Made by a program: the position numbers and the translations under genes | Shown: positions 61,375-64,000 of the stretch, one piece after another | How the letters are laid out: every line of letters starts with the position of its first letter | How positions within the stretch are numbered: position 1 is the stretch's first letter | The notes under the pieces: model-generated | Seen by the model: only the letters and a program-made list of their open reading frames with translations | The model's database searches: none | What the model was told of the DNA's origin: nothing | DNA from: Gymnothorax reevesii | Lineage: Eukaryota; Chordata; Actinopteri; Anguilliformes; Muraenidae | Assembly (NCBI GenBank): GCA_029721435.1 | Contig: CM056592.1 | Location: 37,459,611 to 37,523,610 of the forward strand | Reading direction: 5' to 3' | DNA: 64,000 nt

Positions 61375-62100
61375 ACTAGGCTTATGCCGTCGGAGGCGAC
61401 GGCTTGGGGTATATCCCCGAACGCCCCCAATCCTCCAATTAACCAATCCTTGAATAAACCCAATACACTATATAGCCCCTCAGGTCATGAACAATCATTT
61501 GAACTTAATTTCAGGTAAATCGGACAAATAGTTCTGAAGATATGGCCAAAATGGTCATTTTTCCATCACAAAGCGCCACCTGGTGGCAAAATATTGAACC
61601 ATACAGGTATGATGTCATCATGTGACACATTGTGAGGTCATGACCTTGCAGTTGCACATAGTTTCATGTCAATTGGACAAATAGTTTCAAAGATATGGGA
61701 AAAATGGTGAATTTTATGTGACAAAGCTCCACCTTGTGTCAAAATTTTGAACCAAACAGTTATGATGTCATCGTGGGACACATCCTCTGGTCATTACCTT
61801 TCATTTGCACTTGATTTGAGGTCAATCGAACAAATATTTCCAGAGATATGATAAAAACTGATTTTTTCAGTTTTCGGCCCCTGGTGGCCAGTCTAGAAAT
61901 CGTAAATTGTCCAAAATCGAATCAGTTCTTCCTCTTCATGATACTTGCTTCTATGCAAAACTTGAAATTTCTAATTGAAATATTACTCAAGTTATCGCGT
62001 TAACACGTAGGGGGGAGCGGCGGTGGCGGGCGGCGGCAGCGGCGGTCGGACGAACAACATAATTTCCCCGGAATGCCGTTCGGCGTTCGGGGATATAATT
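61375..62100. mobile_element. Inverted-repeat element with three 153-bp internal units
   Basis: The ends share TATATCCCCGAACGCC: near 61410 on the left, and inverted near 62080-62096 on the right. The interior has units at 61522, 61675 and 61828, each with a variant of GGACAAATAGTTTCAAAGATATG and, in two of them, a TATGATGTCATC and GCxCCACC phrase. A G-rich tract (GGCGGTGGCGGGCGGCGGC) precedes the right end. No transposase frame is present. It is probably non-autonomous, class unknown. Confidence 0.65.
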
Positions 62101-62889
62101 AAAGGGAGGCTAAATGTGGCATTTTGAGCTGTAGAGTGAGTTTGCTTGACCTGTTGCACCGCTCACAAAAAGAACCTATATAAACACTACATTACCTATA
62201 CATTACCTATAACATTACCTTTATAAACATATACATTTAGACTAAGGACCTCTGAGCCACATTCATCTAGAAACTGCATTACAGACAAGATAGAAAACCC
62301 TGCATTTAGTGAATGTAACAGTGTAGTGTCTAACCTTTCAGTGGATGTGTATGAGCTGTAATGATGTGAATCCAATTTTATCTACTGTGGTGAATCTGGC
62401 AGTGAGTTAAACTTGAAAAAAATGCTTAATTGATGAAATAAACACAATTCAAACCATTTTTTTAATACATTTCCTTCTCTTCCACAGTACACAACTCAAT
62501 CTTCATAGAATGGAAATAAGTATGGTCAAGAAAGAATTGATGACCTTGTTATTGTTAATGTTTCAGGAAAAAAATGTTACAAATAGTATTAGATATTTGT
62601 GTTGATATCATAGCTTTTTGTCTCCTCTCACTTGCCATAGTTAATAATGACGGGTTTACACATAACATGCAGTTGTCACATGTCAACATCTATTTAGGAT
62701 CAAATGTGATGCCAATTTCACGTGTTCACATGCGATTGAAGTTGTTGCGTGAAATTCTTGTTTTGTCTGCAAGGGACTTTGGACTAATGTGCAGATTTTA
62801 CCTTGAGAATAAAAATATGAGCTAGGCATCATGTATGACAGTTGCAAAAGTGAGATATGAGCTATACAATAGGTATGACAAACAGAACC
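62101..62889. other. Intronic sequence, no recognised feature
   Basis: AT-rich, with an ACATTACCTAT-type partial repetition at about 62190-62220. No gene was recognised. Confidence 0.5.
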
Positions 62890-63115
62890 TGCCGCTGGGT
62901 ATATGACCTATATAGGAGACTTATACCTTGTATGTACAAACAGGGCCTATATGTGGAAATAAAGAAGTGATATAGGAAACCTACATGCCCTCCATAAGCA
63001 CATATATGTACCTGAATTTGGCCTATATGCAGCATATAAGCTGCATATATGTGGCATATAGGTTGCATATATGCGCATACTATAAATGTTCATATAGATT
63101 CTTTCCATGTGGGAC
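62890..63115. repeat. CATATA palindrome-rich repeat
   Basis: The stretch contains many copies of the palindromes CATATATG, GCATATA and GGCCTATAT, with GCATATATGTGGCATATAGG and TTGCATATATGCGCATAC in a row. I remember similar CATATATGCAACATATATG repeats from fish genomes. It is locally self-complementary and of unknown class. Confidence 0.55.
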
Positions 63116-64000
63116 AGATAGGCTTCGTGATATGAACACTGTTCTTTGAAAACAGCCGGAGACCCAGAACAAAGATATTGATTTAACTTCAATCTTTGTT
63201 CACTTATTTCCAATTCTCATTCACATAAATATGTGAAGATTAGACTTTTTTCATTTATGACTACAGCACACATTAACACTGATAATAATTCTCAAACGAT
63301 ACATATGAAAGTTGCTTTGTAATTTTCGTTACAAACTGGCTCACCGCAGGGTTCTGCTGAAATGCATGTATCATTATTGCAGTTCCTTATGAACATTTTA
63401 AATTCATTAAAAAAAGCTGTCAACATCACTGGATGTATTTGGTCAAAGTGAAAAATAGAAGCAGCCATTAATATTCATTTTAGCAGTTTAAATGCAATCA
63501 CTCCTACTCATCCAGGACTATCCTGTGAGCACCTCAAGGCCCACTGCAGTCAAATTCCCTTCAATGGCATTGACAGGAAGTGGACAGGTTCTCAGTTGAA
63601 AAGGTTCCAACACTGCAGAGAATTTACCAAATTTCCTCTGATAGTGACGGCCTAGAAGTCAAAAATTTTAGTCTAGCATATGGGTGTGCCAAACTGGCAA
63701 ACATGTTCATATGCACATTTCATTTTAAAGCCTATATCGGCTGATACTAAAACCGAGACAACGATCATTTTCAATTGAAATTGACTGCGGTTAGGCTGAA
63801 TATCCTCTGTTAATATTATGGAAAATATCCTTCTTGTTTTCCCTCTGTGAAGGTTTATGGGAAATGTGATGACCACTAAAATGACCAAGTAAGCTATTAA
63901 GGTTTGCTAGCCAACCTTAGAGACTTCATTGGAAAAGCAGGCGTTGATTCAAAGAACCAATGCAGGAGTGATAGAAGAAGACGGAAGTACGGTAGAGAGG
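63116..64000. other. Intronic sequence, no recognised feature
   Basis: Unique AT-rich sequence with no gene. The part at 63370-63560 is complex and might be conserved. Confidence 0.5.

Overview
The window reads as vertebrate nuclear DNA, most likely from a ray-finned fish. It is AT-rich, carries no long open frames, and is full of simple repeats and old mobile elements of kinds typical of fish: several families of decayed Tc1-like transposons, short terminal-inverted-repeat elements, 5S rRNA-derived SINEs, a Deu-type SINE tail and a tRNA-derived SINE. I cannot name the species.

Only one coding exon was recognised. It lies on the minus strand at 9632-9774 and is bounded by a clean AG acceptor and GT donor. 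Its 47 complete codons, plus one codon split across the acceptor junction, match the start of the carbonic-anhydrase-like domain of carbonic anhydrase-related protein 10 (CA10/CARP X). CA10 is a catalytically inactive secreted neurexin ligand expressed in neurons. The rest of the window is therefore best read as intron of ca10: at least 54 kb of upstream intron (9775-64000) and at least 9.6 kb of downstream intron (1-9631). Very long introns are known for CA10 in other vertebrates. The neighbouring ca10 exons were looked for and not found.

Layout on the plus strand. 1-9631: downstream intron with a piggyBac-like miniature element (1563-1834), a dispersed fish repeat (3966-4290), a tandem-duplicated repeat (4600-4870) and a Tc1-type miniature element (8460-9003). 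9632-9812: the exon, with a TCAA microsatellite in its branch-point window. 9930-10478: a three-unit array close to the exon. 12-22 kb: miniature elements, four Tc1 or hairpin-ended remnants and a 65-bp minisatellite. 22-35 kb: mostly unique intron, some of it possibly conserved non-coding sequence, with one tRNA-derived SINE. 35.6-42.5 kb: a Tc1 relic, a palindromic miniature element, a composite repeat block and a 5S-derived SINE. 44.9-49.1 kb: a Tc1 relic, a nested insertion and two miniature elements. 50-54 kb: a second tRNA-related element, the second 5S-derived SINE and two CA-repeat-bearing dispersed copies. 56-64 kb: further dispersed copies, the Deu-type tail, a 153-bp-unit element and a CATATA palindrome-rich repeat.

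No RNA gene, CRISPR array, operon or second protein gene is supported. The most interesting points are the microsatellite at the predicted branch point, the many copies of a loosely related hairpin-ended repeat class (one beside the exon), the nested transposon at 46.3-47.4 kb, and two 5S-derived SINEs with a tail unlike the Deu tail. All family names rest on recognition by eye, without database searches.
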